Of a stretch of DNA of 22,578 nt, positions 1 through 7,898 are shown one piece after another; the first letter of the stretch is position 1, and each line of letters starts with the position of its first letter. Source of the DNA: CAZCWX01 sp964502465 (lineage in GTDB: Bacteria; Desulfobacterota; Binatia; Bin18); assembly GCA_964502465.1 (NCBI GenBank), contig CAZCWX010000161.1, forward strand, positions 1 to 22,578, read 5' to 3'. Position numbers and translations under genes: made by a program. The notes under the pieces are model-generated. The model searched no databases and was not told the DNA's origin. It saw only the letters and a list, made by a program, of their open reading frames with translations.

Positions 1-666
1 GTAAGGAGTCATGTGCGTTGTTTCCTCGACCCCCTCACCCTGTCCCTCTCCCACGAGGGGAGAGGGCACCTCGTGCCGAACGGACGGATAGTTCTGCAAT
101 GCCCCGACAATCTCCAATCCCGCCCGCACGGCCCGTGCGGCATCATCTTCATGTGCCACGGGATAGCCAAAGTAGACCAACAGTCTATCGCCCAAATACT
201 GCGCAATATGCCCACCATAACGGTTGATCACCTCAGCACTCGTTTGTTGATAGGCACGCACGACTTCCCGCAGGTCTTCGGGATCGAGTTGCTCGGACAG
301 CGCCGTCGAGCCGATCAAGTCGATGAACTCCACCGTCAATTGGCGCCTTTCTGCTGGGGACTGGATGCTCGGGACTGGGGGTTGGGGACTGGCAACTGGC
401 CACTGACCACTGGCAACTTTTGCATTGCTTTTCCCCGCTTCCCCACTTCTCCGTTTCCCCACTTCTTCCTCTGTCTCTCTGCCTGTCCAAACGAGAAATC
501 TACCGTCCTCATCGACAGCGAGCCGTTTTGCATAGATGACTTCTTCCTTGAGGTCTTCCAGATATGCTTCATCCAGGGCAAAGCGCCGCTGTAAGCCGCG
601 GTAGGAGACCCGCTTCTCCCGCTGGAGTAACTCTTGAACCTGCATAAGTACTTCATCGAACGTCAT
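1..666 (-). CDS. Class III adenylate/guanylate cyclase-type protein, N-terminal part (runs off left edge)
   Basis: The frame is open for all 222 codons from ATG at 666 to the window edge, preceded by an AAGAGG ribosome site 7 bases upstream. Residues 1-62 form a small, probably winged-helix domain (MTFDEVLMQVQELLQREKRV onward) often found at the N-terminus of large cyclase/AAA-ATPase regulators. Residues 63-105 are a low-complexity linker encoded by repeat DNA. The catalytic domain starts near residue 106. It shows FIDLIGST with metal-binding D116 and HIAQYLGDRLLVYFGYP with the second metal ligand D160. Family members usually read YLGDG; here the Gly is Arg (R161). After the helix ending near residue 190, residues 197-210 (VPSPLVGEGQGEGV) are encoded by a palindromic repeat. 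The likely role is a cAMP/cGMP-forming or signalling ATPase protein. The base-selecting residues and any ATPase domain lie outside the window. It is divergent from mazG. Confidence 0.85.
   Translation of the reverse strand, partial: MTFDEVLMQVQELLQREKRVSYRGLQRRFALDEAYLEDLKEEVIYAKRLAVDEDGRFLVWTGRETEEEVGKRRSGEAGKSNAKVASGQWPVASPQPPVPSIQSPAERRQLTVEFIDLIGSTALSEQLDPEDLREVVRAYQQTSAEVINRYGGHIAQYLGDRLLVYFGYPVAHEDDAARAVRAGLEIVGALQNYPSVRHEVPSPLVGEGQGEGVEETTHMTPY
30..67. repeat. REP-like palindrome inside the cyclase reading frame
   Basis: CCCTCTCCC (44-52) and GGGAGAGGG (58-66) form a perfect 9-bp inverted repeat around a 5-base loop, preceded by CCCCTCACCCTGT. This resembles a dispersed intergenic palindrome seen in many bacterial genomes. 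When translated, that type gives GEGQGEG-like peptides, as it does here in the minus-strand cyclase frame. Whether it is multicopy in this genome cannot be seen from one window. Confidence 0.6.
354..416. repeat. Degenerate heptanucleotide tandem array, 9 units (CTGGnnA)
   Basis: Read in steps of seven from 354, the units are CTGGGGA, CTGGATG, CTCGGGA, CTGGGGG, TTGGGGA, CTGGCAA, CTGGCCA, CTGACCA and CTGGCAA, with no phase slip. On the minus strand the units read TnnCCAG, close to the CCCCAGT-type short tandemly repeated repetitive sequences described in filamentous cyanobacteria. The array lies in the linker of the cyclase gene and is translated as a Pro/Ser/Gln/Val-rich segment. Confidence 0.8.
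433..464. repeat. Degenerate octamer tandem array, 4 units (CCCCrCTT)
   Basis: CCCCGCTT, CCCCACTT, CTCCGTTT and CCCCACTT follow one another exactly, next to the heptamer array, and pyrimidine-rich sequence continues to about 490. The array is translated on the minus strand as a charged Glu/Gly/Lys/Arg stretch in the cyclase linker. Confidence 0.6.
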
Positions 667-809
667 GGCCTGACCTCTTGCCCTCTTTACTCCGTCCCCT
701 GCCTCAAGACAAGCAGCACGCCTGGTCCCCCACAAGTACATCTTGGTTCTCACCGGACACTTGTTCCCTACCCTTGCCCATCTCGCCCTTTTCCTCTATC
801 CCCACTCAC

Positions 810-1601
810 ATGGTACAAAACCCATATCCTGCATTTGCCCGCTTGATTGAGATCATGGCCACTTTGCGCGGTCCTACCGGCTGTCCGTGGGACCGCGAGC
901 AAACACCAGATACGCTCAAGCCGTATCTCATCGAAGAAACTTACGAGGTGCTCGAAGCGTTAGAGGCTCAGGACCTCCACGCCTTTCAAGAAGAACTTGG
1001 CGACCTCCTCCTGCAGATTGTCTTTCATTCTCAACTTATGGCCGAAGCCGGAGTTTTTACCATTGATGATGTGGCACAGGCGATTGGCGACAAACTAGTG
1101 CGCCGCCATCCTCATGTATTCGGCGATGTGAAGGTGAAAGATGCCGGCGAAGTCATACAAAATTGGGCGAAAATCAAGGCGCAAGAAAAAAGCGGCAAGG
1201 CTGATCGGTCGGTCCTGGCTGGGGTTCCCCACGGCGCGCCAGCACTCATCCAGGCTCAACGTTTGGGAGAAAAAGCGGCGCGAGTCGGTTTCGATTGGAC
1301 CTCAGCAGAGGCGGTGTTTGAAAAAGTGCAGGAGGAAGTGCAAGAGGTATCTGCCACCCTGCCGACCCAAGACACGACGCAACAGGAGCACGAGCTGGGG
1401 GATGTCCTCTTTGCCCTCACCAGCTTAGCCCGTCACCTCAATCTCGACGCGGAAACTGCACTGCGCAAGGCGAACAAACGGTTCAGCGACCGCTTCCGCT
1501 ATATTGAAACACAACTCGCTCAGCAAGGGGAAGACATTTACCACACTTCACCTGAGCGGCTGGAGGAACTGTGGCAAGAAGCGAAGCAAGCGCTCAGGTA
1601 A
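810..1601 (+). CDS. mazG: Nucleoside triphosphate pyrophosphohydrolase MazG
   Basis: 263 residues, the usual size for the two-domain MazG enzyme that hydrolyses NTPs and dNTPs to NMP plus pyrophosphate (housecleaning of the nucleotide pool and ppGpp-related stress in E. coli). The first domain has the metal-binding all-alpha NTP pyrophosphohydrolase pattern, EETYE at 42-46 followed by EELGD at 61-65. It is repeated in the second domain as EEVQE at 175-179 and HELGD at 194-198. GPTGCPWDREQT (21-32) and KANKRFSDRF (220-229) are further family signatures. The frame stays open upstream to 678, but that part is pyrimidine-rich and unlike MazG, so I chose ATG at 810, where family similarity begins. 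No clear Shine-Dalgarno is visible. Its last 54 bases overlap the convergent murJ end. Confidence 0.93.
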   Translation: MVQNPYPAFARLIEIMATLRGPTGCPWDREQTPDTLKPYLIEETYEVLEALEAQDLHAFQEELGDLLLQIVFHSQLMAEAGVFTIDDVAQAIGDKLVRRHPHVFGDVKVKDAGEVIQNWAKIKAQEKSGKADRSVLAGVPHGAPALIQAQRLGEKAARVGFDWTSAEAVFEKVQEEVQEVSATLPTQDTTQQEHELGDVLFALTSLARHLNLDAETALRKANKRFSDRFRYIETQLAQQGEDIYHTSPERLEELWQEAKQALR

Positions 1602-3257
1602 CATCTCGGTAAGCGTGTAAAACTCAGCTTTTCTTTTCCACCAGACGACGAGCCCGTAGCTGACCGCGCCGACAGCCACTGCCAACGCCAGTACCCCCAC
1701 GCGCAGCGCAAAAGGAGTCTGCGGGTCAAGCCAGTGAATCTGGGAAGCGGTCCACTGCACCGGAACCACCATAACCGCAGCCCCAAGCAGGCTCCAGCCA
1801 AAGGAAGAATTCCATGACGACCAGGGAAAGATCCCCAGTCTTCGATACAGCACTGTCCCTAAGAACCCCAGGTGGATCATGGCTGATAGCGATGCAGCTA
1901 ACGCAAGACCGCCAGCACCAAGTTCACCGATAGAGAGCAATCCACTGAGAGCAGCAAAGCACGCAGCGAGTCCCCGAGAGTCTGCACTCACCGCTACCTT
2001 GCCCATGAGCATCAGGCTGAAGCAAACATTCGCCATAAAAGCGACGATGCCAGCATAGACTGGAGTGCGTGTATCCTCCATGGCATACAGGCAAGACGCC
2101 AGCAGGCGCGTTGCCGCTACCGCCCATAACCCCAGCGAGAACCATTGCAGCACGGTAGCGGTCGCTCTCACCTGATCGGCAGCGAAGGCCCCACGGAAAA
2201 ACAAGACCGCAGAGATTGGCACAGCCAGCACTGCCAACCCCACCGTCGCGGGCAACGCGATGAAGTTTACTAACCGGAGGGCAACACCCAAACTTTCACA
2301 CATGCCGCTGAGGTCCTGACGCTGCACTTGCGCGGCAAAACTCGGTAAGGCCGCTGTGCCAAAGGCGGTCACGAACACCCCTAAGGGAAATTCAAATAAG
2401 CGACTTGCGTACCACAAAGAGGAGACACTGCCTTCGGCTAACAAAGACGCCAGAATGGTGTTGACCAGAAGGCTGAAGTGGTACACCGCAGAACCAAATA
2501 TCATCGGCCCTAGCAGCACGGCGATACGCCAGAGTGCAGGGTGTCTCGGCTGCCAGCGCGGCCGTAAGGGGATTCCTAAACGTACCAGGACCGGAATCTG
2601 CCAGAAGAGTTGACATAGACCGCCAATCACCACCCCATAGGCCACACTGAGTATCGGTTGTGCGAGATGTCGAGACAGTCCGAGCGCGCAAACGATGATG
2701 GCGACGTTCAGTAACACCGGCGAGAACGCTGGTGCGGCAAAATGGCGCAGTGGATGAAGAATGCCCATCGCCAGGGCAACCAAGCCGATACAAACCAGGT
2801 AAAAGAACATGATTTGACTCAGTACCACAGTCAGATCCAGCTTCGCCCCCGTAAACCCAGGAGCGAACAGGTGGACGAGCGGTTCAGCCCACATGACACC
2901 AGCGATGGTCAGCGTGAGTAACACCGTACCCCCGGCTCCAATCGCAGCCCGAATCATTTCCTCTGTGTCAGCACGAGACCGGTGAGTGAGGTAATCCGTC
3001 ACCACAGGAATGAACGTCACGGTCGCTGCCCCTTCACCAACCAACCGCCGCAACAAATTGGGAATCCGGAAAGCGACAAAAAAGGCATCGGCAGCAAAAC
3101 CAGCACCGAAGAGTGAGCCAATGACGATGTCACGCAGGAGACCTGTCATACGGCTGAGCAACGTATACAATCCGATCTCTCCTGCAGCGCGGACCATAGC
3201 ACGGTCTTCGCCCGCACCAGGTTCACGAGACCGACATTGATTAACCGAGAGTCCCAT
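1548..3257 (-). CDS. murJ: Lipid II flippase MurJ
   Basis: A 569-residue, very hydrophobic protein of the MOP superfamily that moves lipid II across the inner membrane for peptidoglycan synthesis. The N-terminal LLSRMTGLLRDIVIGSLFGAG region (shown in part) and FRIPNLLRRLVGEGA are classical MurJ signatures carrying the Arg residues important for transport. Hydrophobic segments continue to the C-terminus, consistent with about 14 membrane helices. The first 20 residues (to Met21, position 3197) are polar and not typical, so translation may start at 3197. That would leave room for the divergent rpsT promoter, which otherwise has only 36 bases. Neither start has a strong ribosome site. The 3' end overlaps mazG. 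Confidence 0.95.
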   Translation of the reverse strand: MGLSVNQCRSREPGAGEDRAMVRAAGEIGLYTLLSRMTGLLRDIVIGSLFGAGFAADAFFVAFRIPNLLRRLVGEGAATVTFIPVVTDYLTHRSRADTEEMIRAAIGAGGTVLLTLTIAGVMWAEPLVHLFAPGFTGAKLDLTVVLSQIMFFYLVCIGLVALAMGILHPLRHFAAPAFSPVLLNVAIIVCALGLSRHLAQPILSVAYGVVIGGLCQLFWQIPVLVRLGIPLRPRWQPRHPALWRIAVLLGPMIFGSAVYHFSLLVNTILASLLAEGSVSSLWYASRLFEFPLGVFVTAFGTAALPSFAAQVQRQDLSGMCESLGVALRLVNFIALPATVGLAVLAVPISAVLFFRGAFAADQVRATATVLQWFSLGLWAVAATRLLASCLYAMEDTRTPVYAGIVAFMANVCFSLMLMGKVAVSADSRGLAACFAALSGLLSIGELGAGGLALAASLSAMIHLGFLGTVLYRRLGIFPWSSWNSSFGWSLLGAAVMVVPVQWTASQIHWLDPQTPFALRVGVLALAVAVGAVSYGLVVWWKRKAEFYTLTEMLPERLLRFLPQFLQPLR

Positions 3258-3293
3258 GCTACGTAACTGCGAAACGAAAAGGAGAAAAAACGG

Positions 3294-3575
3294 GTGGCAT
3301 CATCAGAAGAAAAACGGCACGTTCAGAGCTTAAAACGGCACGCGCGCAATAAAGCGGCAAAATCCCGGGTGAAAACAACAATAAAGAAAGTCAGAGCCGC
3401 AGTCGCCAGCGGGGATACGACAGCCGCTGAATCTCAATTGCGTCTCGCGATGAGTATCCTGCAGAAAGCGGGAAGAAAGAGAGTCTTTCACCCGAATACC
3501 GTGGCTCGCCGCATCGGCAAACTTGCCCGCCTGGTTCACCGCAGCAAAAGCGTAGCGACCCCAGCAGCATCATAA
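3294..3575 (+). CDS. rpsT: 30S ribosomal protein S20
   Basis: 93 residues, highly basic, with the S20 pattern of Lys/Arg-rich helices (KRHARNKAAKSRVKTTIKK near the N-terminus; RKRVFHPNTVARRIGKL near the C-terminus). It binds 16S rRNA early in small-subunit assembly. The start is GTG at 3294, with a good AAAAGGAG ribosome site 9 bases upstream. It is divergent from murJ and convergent with lptE, separated from it by 35 bases that show no obvious terminator. In many related genomes rpsT follows lptE and holA; here holA is not present. Confidence 0.96.
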   Translation: MASSEEKRHVQSLKRHARNKAAKSRVKTTIKKVRAAVASGDTTAAESQLRLAMSILQKAGRKRVFHPNTVARRIGKLARLVHRSKSVATPAAS

Positions 3576-3610
3576 GATGTGGGCCTGCCCCTAGCTCTCT
3601 CTCGCACCCA

Positions 3611-4264
3611 TTAAAAGTCTTCTCCCAGGCGAAAATATACCTCACGCGCTGCGAGGGTAAAGAGGCGTTCGAGCGCTATACGGCGCTGCGTCTCAGAAAA
3701 TTGAATATCAGTCAGCCCTGATAAGTCCTCAGGGTTGAGGGTCCCCTGCAGAAATTTCGGAGAGGTGGTCACAACCACTTGTGGAGTGGCGCTATAGTCC
3801 TCAGCAACGCGGATGTTATTGGCTTGCCAGAGTAATTGCCCCGTATCACGATGGGTGAGGCTCACATCAAAGAGGAGCGCAACTTCGTACTCCAGCACCC
3901 GATCTCGGCTATCGAACGAGAGGGGGCGCAAGTCAAGACGATGGAGGGTGGCCGTAATAATGCCTTCTCCGCCTTCGACGACTGCGATCCCACCGTGATC
4001 ACGAAACTCCCGTTCGAGCGCCCATTGCAATTCTTTTTCTACTCCGACATCGAGCGTGTCATTTTGGAAGTCGACGAAGCTTACGGTTTGTATCCCTTGC
4101 GGCAACGCCCGTCCGGCAGAGAACTGGTAGCCACAACTAGAGAACAAAAAGGCAAGAGGGACAAGATACCAGGTACAAGGCAAAACGAGTGAAAGGGCAA
4201 AACGAGTGAAGGAGCAATGCTGAGATTCTCCTTGTGAGTGTTGCCGTTTGCCGTTTGCTTTCAC
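3611..4264 (-). CDS. lptE: LPS-assembly lipoprotein LptE
   Basis: 217 residues. The precursor has a hydrophobic signal segment (about residues 20-43) and a lipobox FLFSSC with Cys44, followed by GYQF, the conserved start of mature LptE. The mature part matches the LptE fold (PQGIQTVSFVDFQNDT; YSATPQVVV; a C-terminal RRIALERL helix). It would plug the LptD barrel and help deliver LPS to the outer leaflet. Translation starts at GTG 4264, 11 bases after the leuS stop, suggesting coupling. Oddly, the codons for residues 1-10 and about 26-38 are heptamer repeats, and the codons for about 18-29 are a 17-bp tandem duplication, so the signal peptide is largely built from repeat DNA. Confidence 0.88.
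   Translation of the reverse strand: MKANGKRQHSQGESQHCSFTRFALSLVLPCTWYLVPLAFLFSSCGYQFSAGRALPQGIQTVSFVDFQNDTLDVGVEKELQWALEREFRDHGGIAVVEGGEGIITATLHRLDLRPLSFDSRDRVLEYEVALLFDVSLTHRDTGQLLWQANNIRVAEDYSATPQVVVTTSPKFLQGTLNPEDLSGLTDIQFSETQRRIALERLFTLAAREVYFRLGEDF
4151..4185. repeat. Degenerate heptamer array, 5 units (GGnacAA)
   Basis: Successive units from 4151 are GGCAAGA, GGGACAA, GATACCA, GGTACAA and GGCAAAA. The array lies entirely in the signal-peptide part of lptE and encodes (minus strand) the CTWYLVPLA region. It differs in sequence from the other heptamer arrays of this window but has the same period. Confidence 0.7.
4179..4212. repeat. 17-bp tandem duplication in lptE
   Basis: GGCAAAACGAGTGAA at 4179-4193 recurs at 4196-4210. 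The full 17-bp units differ only at one base (AAG versus AGG end). It abuts and partly overlaps the heptamer array and encodes the FTRFALSLV part of the LptE signal peptide. Confidence 0.75.
4235..4262. repeat. Short heptamer run (TGCCGTT) at the lptE start
   Basis: TGAGTGT, TGCCGTT, TGCCGTT and TGCTTTC follow in phase and encode LptE residues 1-9. Only two units are identical, so this is weaker than the other arrays, but the period is again seven. Confidence 0.5.
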
Positions 4265-4275
4265 TGTTATCCGTC

Positions 4276-6984
4276 CTACGATACCACCAGGTTCACTAAC
4301 CGACCGGGAATCACCACTTCCCGACGCACAGTTTTCCCCTGCAGGTAGGTTTGAATCTTTTCATGCGCACGAGCAACTGCCACAGTGGTTGCTTCATCAG
4401 CATCAGCCGCGACTTCGATCGTCGCACGAAGTTTCCCGTTGACTTGTACTGGTACCGTCACCACTTCGTCACGCACGAGTACAGGATCGTAGATTGGCCA
4501 CGGTTCGTAGGCGAGCGTATCAGTGTGACCAAGCCGCTGCCACAACTCCTCAGCAAGGTGGGGAGCAAAAGGAGAGATCAGCAACACGATGCCATCGGCC
4601 AGGACACGCGGCAAGCGTTCAGCCTTCTGCGCCTCATTGACCAAGATCATCAACGCGCTCAACGCCGTGTGGAAGCGCATGCCCTCAATGTCCTCAGTCA
4701 CTTTCTTGACTGTCTTGTGATACAGACGGGTGAGGCTCTCTTGCGGGTTCGGTGGGGATGCCACAATGTGTGGGCGGAAATCCCCGGAGTCAGCGAGAAA
4801 CAATGACCAGACCCGCGAGAGGAAACGATACACCCCAGAGACAGAGCGGGTATTCCACGGCTTGACCTGTTCCAGCGGCCCCATGAACATCTCATAACAG
4901 CGTAGGGCATCGGCTCCATATTCAGCAACAACCGCATCCGGGTTGACCACGTTGCCACGAGACTTCGACATTTTATCCGTTTGCAGCTCGAGCTCTAACT
5001 CCGGCTCCTCAGGGTGATAGGGCACCTCCTCGCGCCATTGGACGTTCTCTACCGAGACATAATGTACGGTGACCTTCACTGCAGGGTCTGCGGCTAAGAC
5101 GTGCTCAGGCTCTTCTCCGCTCTCCTGACTGATTTTTTGCACCTCATGGTAAGAGTAGCGCGTGCCGGCTGCATCCTCATAGTAACGGTAACTGAAACCG
5201 AGAATCATTCCCTGGTTGACCAGTCGCTGAAACGGTTCCGGGGTGGAAACCAGACCACAGTCATACAGGACGTGATGCCAGAAACGGGCATACAACAAAT
5301 GGAGTACGGCATGCTCGACCCCACCGACGTACAGATCCACTGGCATCCAGTAGCGTTCTTTTTCTGGCTCCCAGGGACGTTCATTATTCTGAGGGTCAAT
5401 AAATCGGAGATAATACCAGCAACTGCCAGCCCATTGCGGCATGGTATTGGTCTCGCGTTTCGCTGGTTTACCCGTCTCTGGATCAGTCGTCTCGACCCAA
5501 CTCTGTACGGCAGCCAGCGGCGGTTCACCTGTCCCAGTAGGCTTGAAGCTTTCCACCTCGGGTAACAACACGGGCAGATCGTTTGGGGATAAGGGCTTCG
5601 GTTGCCCATCGACATGAATCACTGGGAATGGCTCACCCCAATAGCGTTGACGGCTAAACAGCCAGTCCCGCAGTTTGTACGTGACGGTCCCTTCTCCATG
5701 CTGGTGTTCTTCCAGCCAGGCAACCATCTTTTTCTTGGCCTCTGATACATTCAAGCCGTTCAGGAACCCCGAGTTCACGTGCGGCCCATCACCGACATAG
5801 GCCTCTCTGTCCATATCTCCGCCCTGGACGACTGCGATAATCGGCAGCCCAAAGCGACGAGCAAATTCCCAGTCTCGTTGATCTCCGCCCGGCACAGCCA
5901 TGATTGCACCGGTGCCATACGTCATGAGGACATAGTCTGCGACCCAGATAGGAATCGCCTGACCGGTCACAGGGTTGAGGGCGTACCCGCCGGTATCTAC
6001 CCCGGTTTTCTCTTTCACCAAGTCGGTCCGCAGCAGGTCAGATTTTCGGAGCGCTTCTTGCCGATAGGTCTCGACCGCCGAGCGACGCGCCGGAGAAGTC
6101 ACCCGGTCTACCAAAGGGTGTTCGGGTGCCAAGACACAATAGGTTGCTCCGAACAGCGTATCAGGTCGAGTGGTAAAGACATCAAAGAAGGCATCAGACT
6201 CAGGGAGAGGCGTCCCGTCCTGCAGGCACAAACGAAAACGAATGCGAGCCCCTTCGCTCCGGCCGATCCAGTTCCGCTGCATCTCCTTCACGCTTTCAGG
6301 CCAATCGAGGTCATCAAGTGCGGCAAGCAGTCGCTCAGCATACGCCGTGATGCGTAACATCCACTGCCGCATTGGCTTGCGAATCACCTCATAGCCGCCA
6401 CGCTCGCTCTTTCCGTCTATCACTTCTTCATTAGCGAGCACCGTCCCCAGCGCCGGACACCAGTTCACCGGCACATCAGCCAGGTACGCGAGCCCACGCT
6501 CATAGAGCTTCAGAAAAATCCACTGTGTCCAGCGATAGTAGGCTGGATCACAGGTTGAGAGTTCTCGGTCCCAGTCATACGAGAAGCCTAAGGACTGAAT
6601 CTGCCGGCGGAAGGTGTCAATGTTGCGCGCAGTGGTCTCTCGCGGGTGGGTGCCTGTTTCAATCGCATATTGTTCGGCTGGGAGACCAAACGCATCCCAT
6701 CCCATGGGGTGCAGGACATTAAACCCGCGCATGCGCTTATAGCGAGCGAGGATGTCCGTGGCGGTATATCCCTCTGGGTGCCCCACGTGTAACCCTGCAG
6801 CACTTGGATAGGGGAACATATCCAGGATGTAGTACTTCGGTTTGGTTGGGTCGACCTCGGCCCGAAAGGTTTTGCGCTCAAGCCAGAAGCGCTGCCACTT
6901 CGGCTCAATCTCTTGCGGGCGGTAACGGGCTCGTTCGTACCCGCTTGGGTATTCCAGTTCAGCAGGGTTATGCGGTTGGTTCAT
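4276..6984 (-). CDS. leuS: Leucyl-tRNA synthetase
   Basis: 902 residues (E. coli about 860), a class Ia synthetase charging tRNA-Leu. The HIGH motif is HVGH at 66-69 and the KMSKS motif is at 671-675. The CP1 editing domain carries TTRPDT at 271-276 and AVPGGDQRDWEFA from 363, with the essential Asp at 368. The residue before that Asp is Gly, where E. coli has His; this position varies among bacteria. WAGSCWYYLR and YVGGVEHAVLHLLYARF are further LeuRS signatures. The added length lies partly just before KMSKS (the leucine-specific insertion region, about residues 600-665). The start overlaps the nusB stop by 17 bases, and lptE follows 11 bases after its end. Confidence 0.98.
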   Translation of the reverse strand: MNQPHNPAELEYPSGYERARYRPQEIEPKWQRFWLERKTFRAEVDPTKPKYYILDMFPYPSAAGLHVGHPEGYTATDILARYKRMRGFNVLHPMGWDAFGLPAEQYAIETGTHPRETTARNIDTFRRQIQSLGFSYDWDRELSTCDPAYYRWTQWIFLKLYERGLAYLADVPVNWCPALGTVLANEEVIDGKSERGGYEVIRKPMRQWMLRITAYAERLLAALDDLDWPESVKEMQRNWIGRSEGARIRFRLCLQDGTPLPESDAFFDVFTTRPDTLFGATYCVLAPEHPLVDRVTSPARRSAVETYRQEALRKSDLLRTDLVKEKTGVDTGGYALNPVTGQAIPIWVADYVLMTYGTGAIMAVPGGDQRDWEFARRFGLPIIAVVQGGDMDREAYVGDGPHVNSGFLNGLNVSEAKKKMVAWLEEHQHGEGTVTYKLRDWLFSRQRYWGEPFPVIHVDGQPKPLSPNDLPVLLPEVESFKPTGTGEPPLAAVQSWVETTDPETGKPAKRETNTMPQWAGSCWYYLRFIDPQNNERPWEPEKERYWMPVDLYVGGVEHAVLHLLYARFWHHVLYDCGLVSTPEPFQRLVNQGMILGFSYRYYEDAAGTRYSYHEVQKISQESGEEPEHVLAADPAVKVTVHYVSVENVQWREEVPYHPEEPELELELQTDKMSKSRGNVVNPDAVVAEYGADALRCYEMFMGPLEQVKPWNTRSVSGVYRFLSRVWSLFLADSGDFRPHIVASPPNPQESLTRLYHKTVKKVTEDIEGMRFHTALSALMILVNEAQKAERLPRVLADGIVLLISPFAPHLAEELWQRLGHTDTLAYEPWPIYDPVLVRDEVVTVPVQVNGKLRATIEVAADADEATTVAVARAHEKIQTYLQGKTVRREVVIPGRLVNLVVS

Positions 6985-7402
6985 TCAACTGCGCTTTCTT
7001 GCCAATCACTATGGCAATGCGGTCCAGGACGCCGTTCACAAACATCGGTGCCTCATCACTACAGTAACGCCGGGCAATCTCGATTGCCTCATTGATAGTG
7101 ATCCCTGGAGCAATATGGGGATACGTGAGGAGCTCACCGGTCGCCAGGCGTAAGAGGTTGAGATCTACCCGCGGGAGGCGGCCCAAGCGCCAGTGTTCGG
7201 CAGCATCAGCAATGAGTTTATCGATGCGGTCACGTTCCCGCCACACGCCTTCCACCAGTTCGGAGGTAAAACTCCGAGTATCTGCACTTGGTGCAAAATT
7301 TTGCCAGAAAAGCGCCAAAGCTTCACGTGGACTGAGACCAGCAATATCAATTTGATAAAGCACCTGAAGAGCAAATTCTCTTCCTTGACGTCTCGTTCCC
7401 AT
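6968..7402 (-). CDS. nusB: Transcription antitermination factor NusB
   Basis: 144 residues, all-helical. Family features are the basic N-terminus (GTRRQGREFALQVLYQID), RVDLNLLRLATGELL, and the C-terminal TINEAIEIARRYCSDEAPMFVNG, cut here, which is strongly conserved in NusB. With NusE (S10) it binds boxA RNA and promotes antitermination of rRNA operons. It begins 5 bases after ribH ends and overlaps leuS by 17 bases. The ribH-nusB pairing is common in proteobacteria. Confidence 0.96.
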   Translation of the reverse strand: MGTRRQGREFALQVLYQIDIAGLSPREALALFWQNFAPSADTRSFTSELVEGVWRERDRIDKLIADAAEHWRLGRLPRVDLNLLRLATGELLTYPHIAPGITINEAIEIARRYCSDEAPMFVNGVLDRIAIVIGKKAQLNEPTA

Positions 7403-7407
7403 GAGGA

Positions 7408-7884
7408 CTACGCTCTTGAGCTGAGATCGCGGAGAGCATTCACCATTTCGACAGCAGAGAGGGCAGCCTCGAATCCTTTGTTCCCCAGCTTTGCCCCAGC
7501 GCGGTCCAGTGCCTGCTCTACTGACTCAGTCGTTAACACACCAAAAGTAACCGGTATGCCATATGTCAGCATCACTTCTTTAATTCCTTGCGTCATCGCC
7601 GCAGAGATATAATCAAAATGAGGAGTTTCGCCTTTAATCACTGCCCCAAGGCAAATAAGTGCATGATAACGGCCACTCTCAGCCATCTTCTTGGCAAACA
7701 ACGGGATGTCAAAGGCACCGGGCACCAGCACAACGTCAATATCTTCCTCACGCACTCCATGACGGCACAAAGCATCAATCGCTCCAGATTGTAAGCGTTC
7801 GGTGATGAGACGATTGAACTGGGAGACGACTATGCCAAAACACATCCCGGTCCCATCCATTTTTCCTTGAGTGATCCGTATCAT
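7408..7884 (-). CDS. ribH: 6,7-dimethyl-8-ribityllumazine synthase (RibH)
   Basis: 158 residues from ATG 7884, which has a GGGAGAGG ribosome site directly upstream; an upstream GTG at 7902 overlapping the ribBA stop is less likely. The enzyme condenses 5-amino-6-ribitylamino-uracil with 3,4-dihydroxy-2-butanone 4-phosphate. Visible motifs are SQFNRLITERL, VPGAFDIP at 54-61 (family usually FEIP, a conservative Asp for Glu) and AVIKGETPHFDYIS with catalytic His89. LGNKGFEAA follows near the C-terminus. It lies directly downstream of ribBA and upstream of nusB in one unit. Confidence 0.97.
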   Translation of the reverse strand: MIRITQGKMDGTGMCFGIVVSQFNRLITERLQSGAIDALCRHGVREEDIDVVLVPGAFDIPLFAKKMAESGRYHALICLGAVIKGETPHFDYISAAMTQGIKEVMLTYGIPVTFGVLTTESVEQALDRAGAKLGNKGFEAALSAVEMVNALRDLSSRA

Positions 7885-7898
7885 TGCTCGCCTCTCCC

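Noticed and set aside
354..464. CRISPR-like array
   Set aside because: Units of 7-8 bases follow each other without spacers; no direct repeats of 24-40 bases and no cas genes.
4276..6984. Gly instead of His before the essential Asp in the LeuRS editing domain
   Set aside because: This position also varies in other bacterial LeuRS (for example Gln in actinobacteria), while the Asp and TTRPDT are kept, so loss of editing is not indicated.
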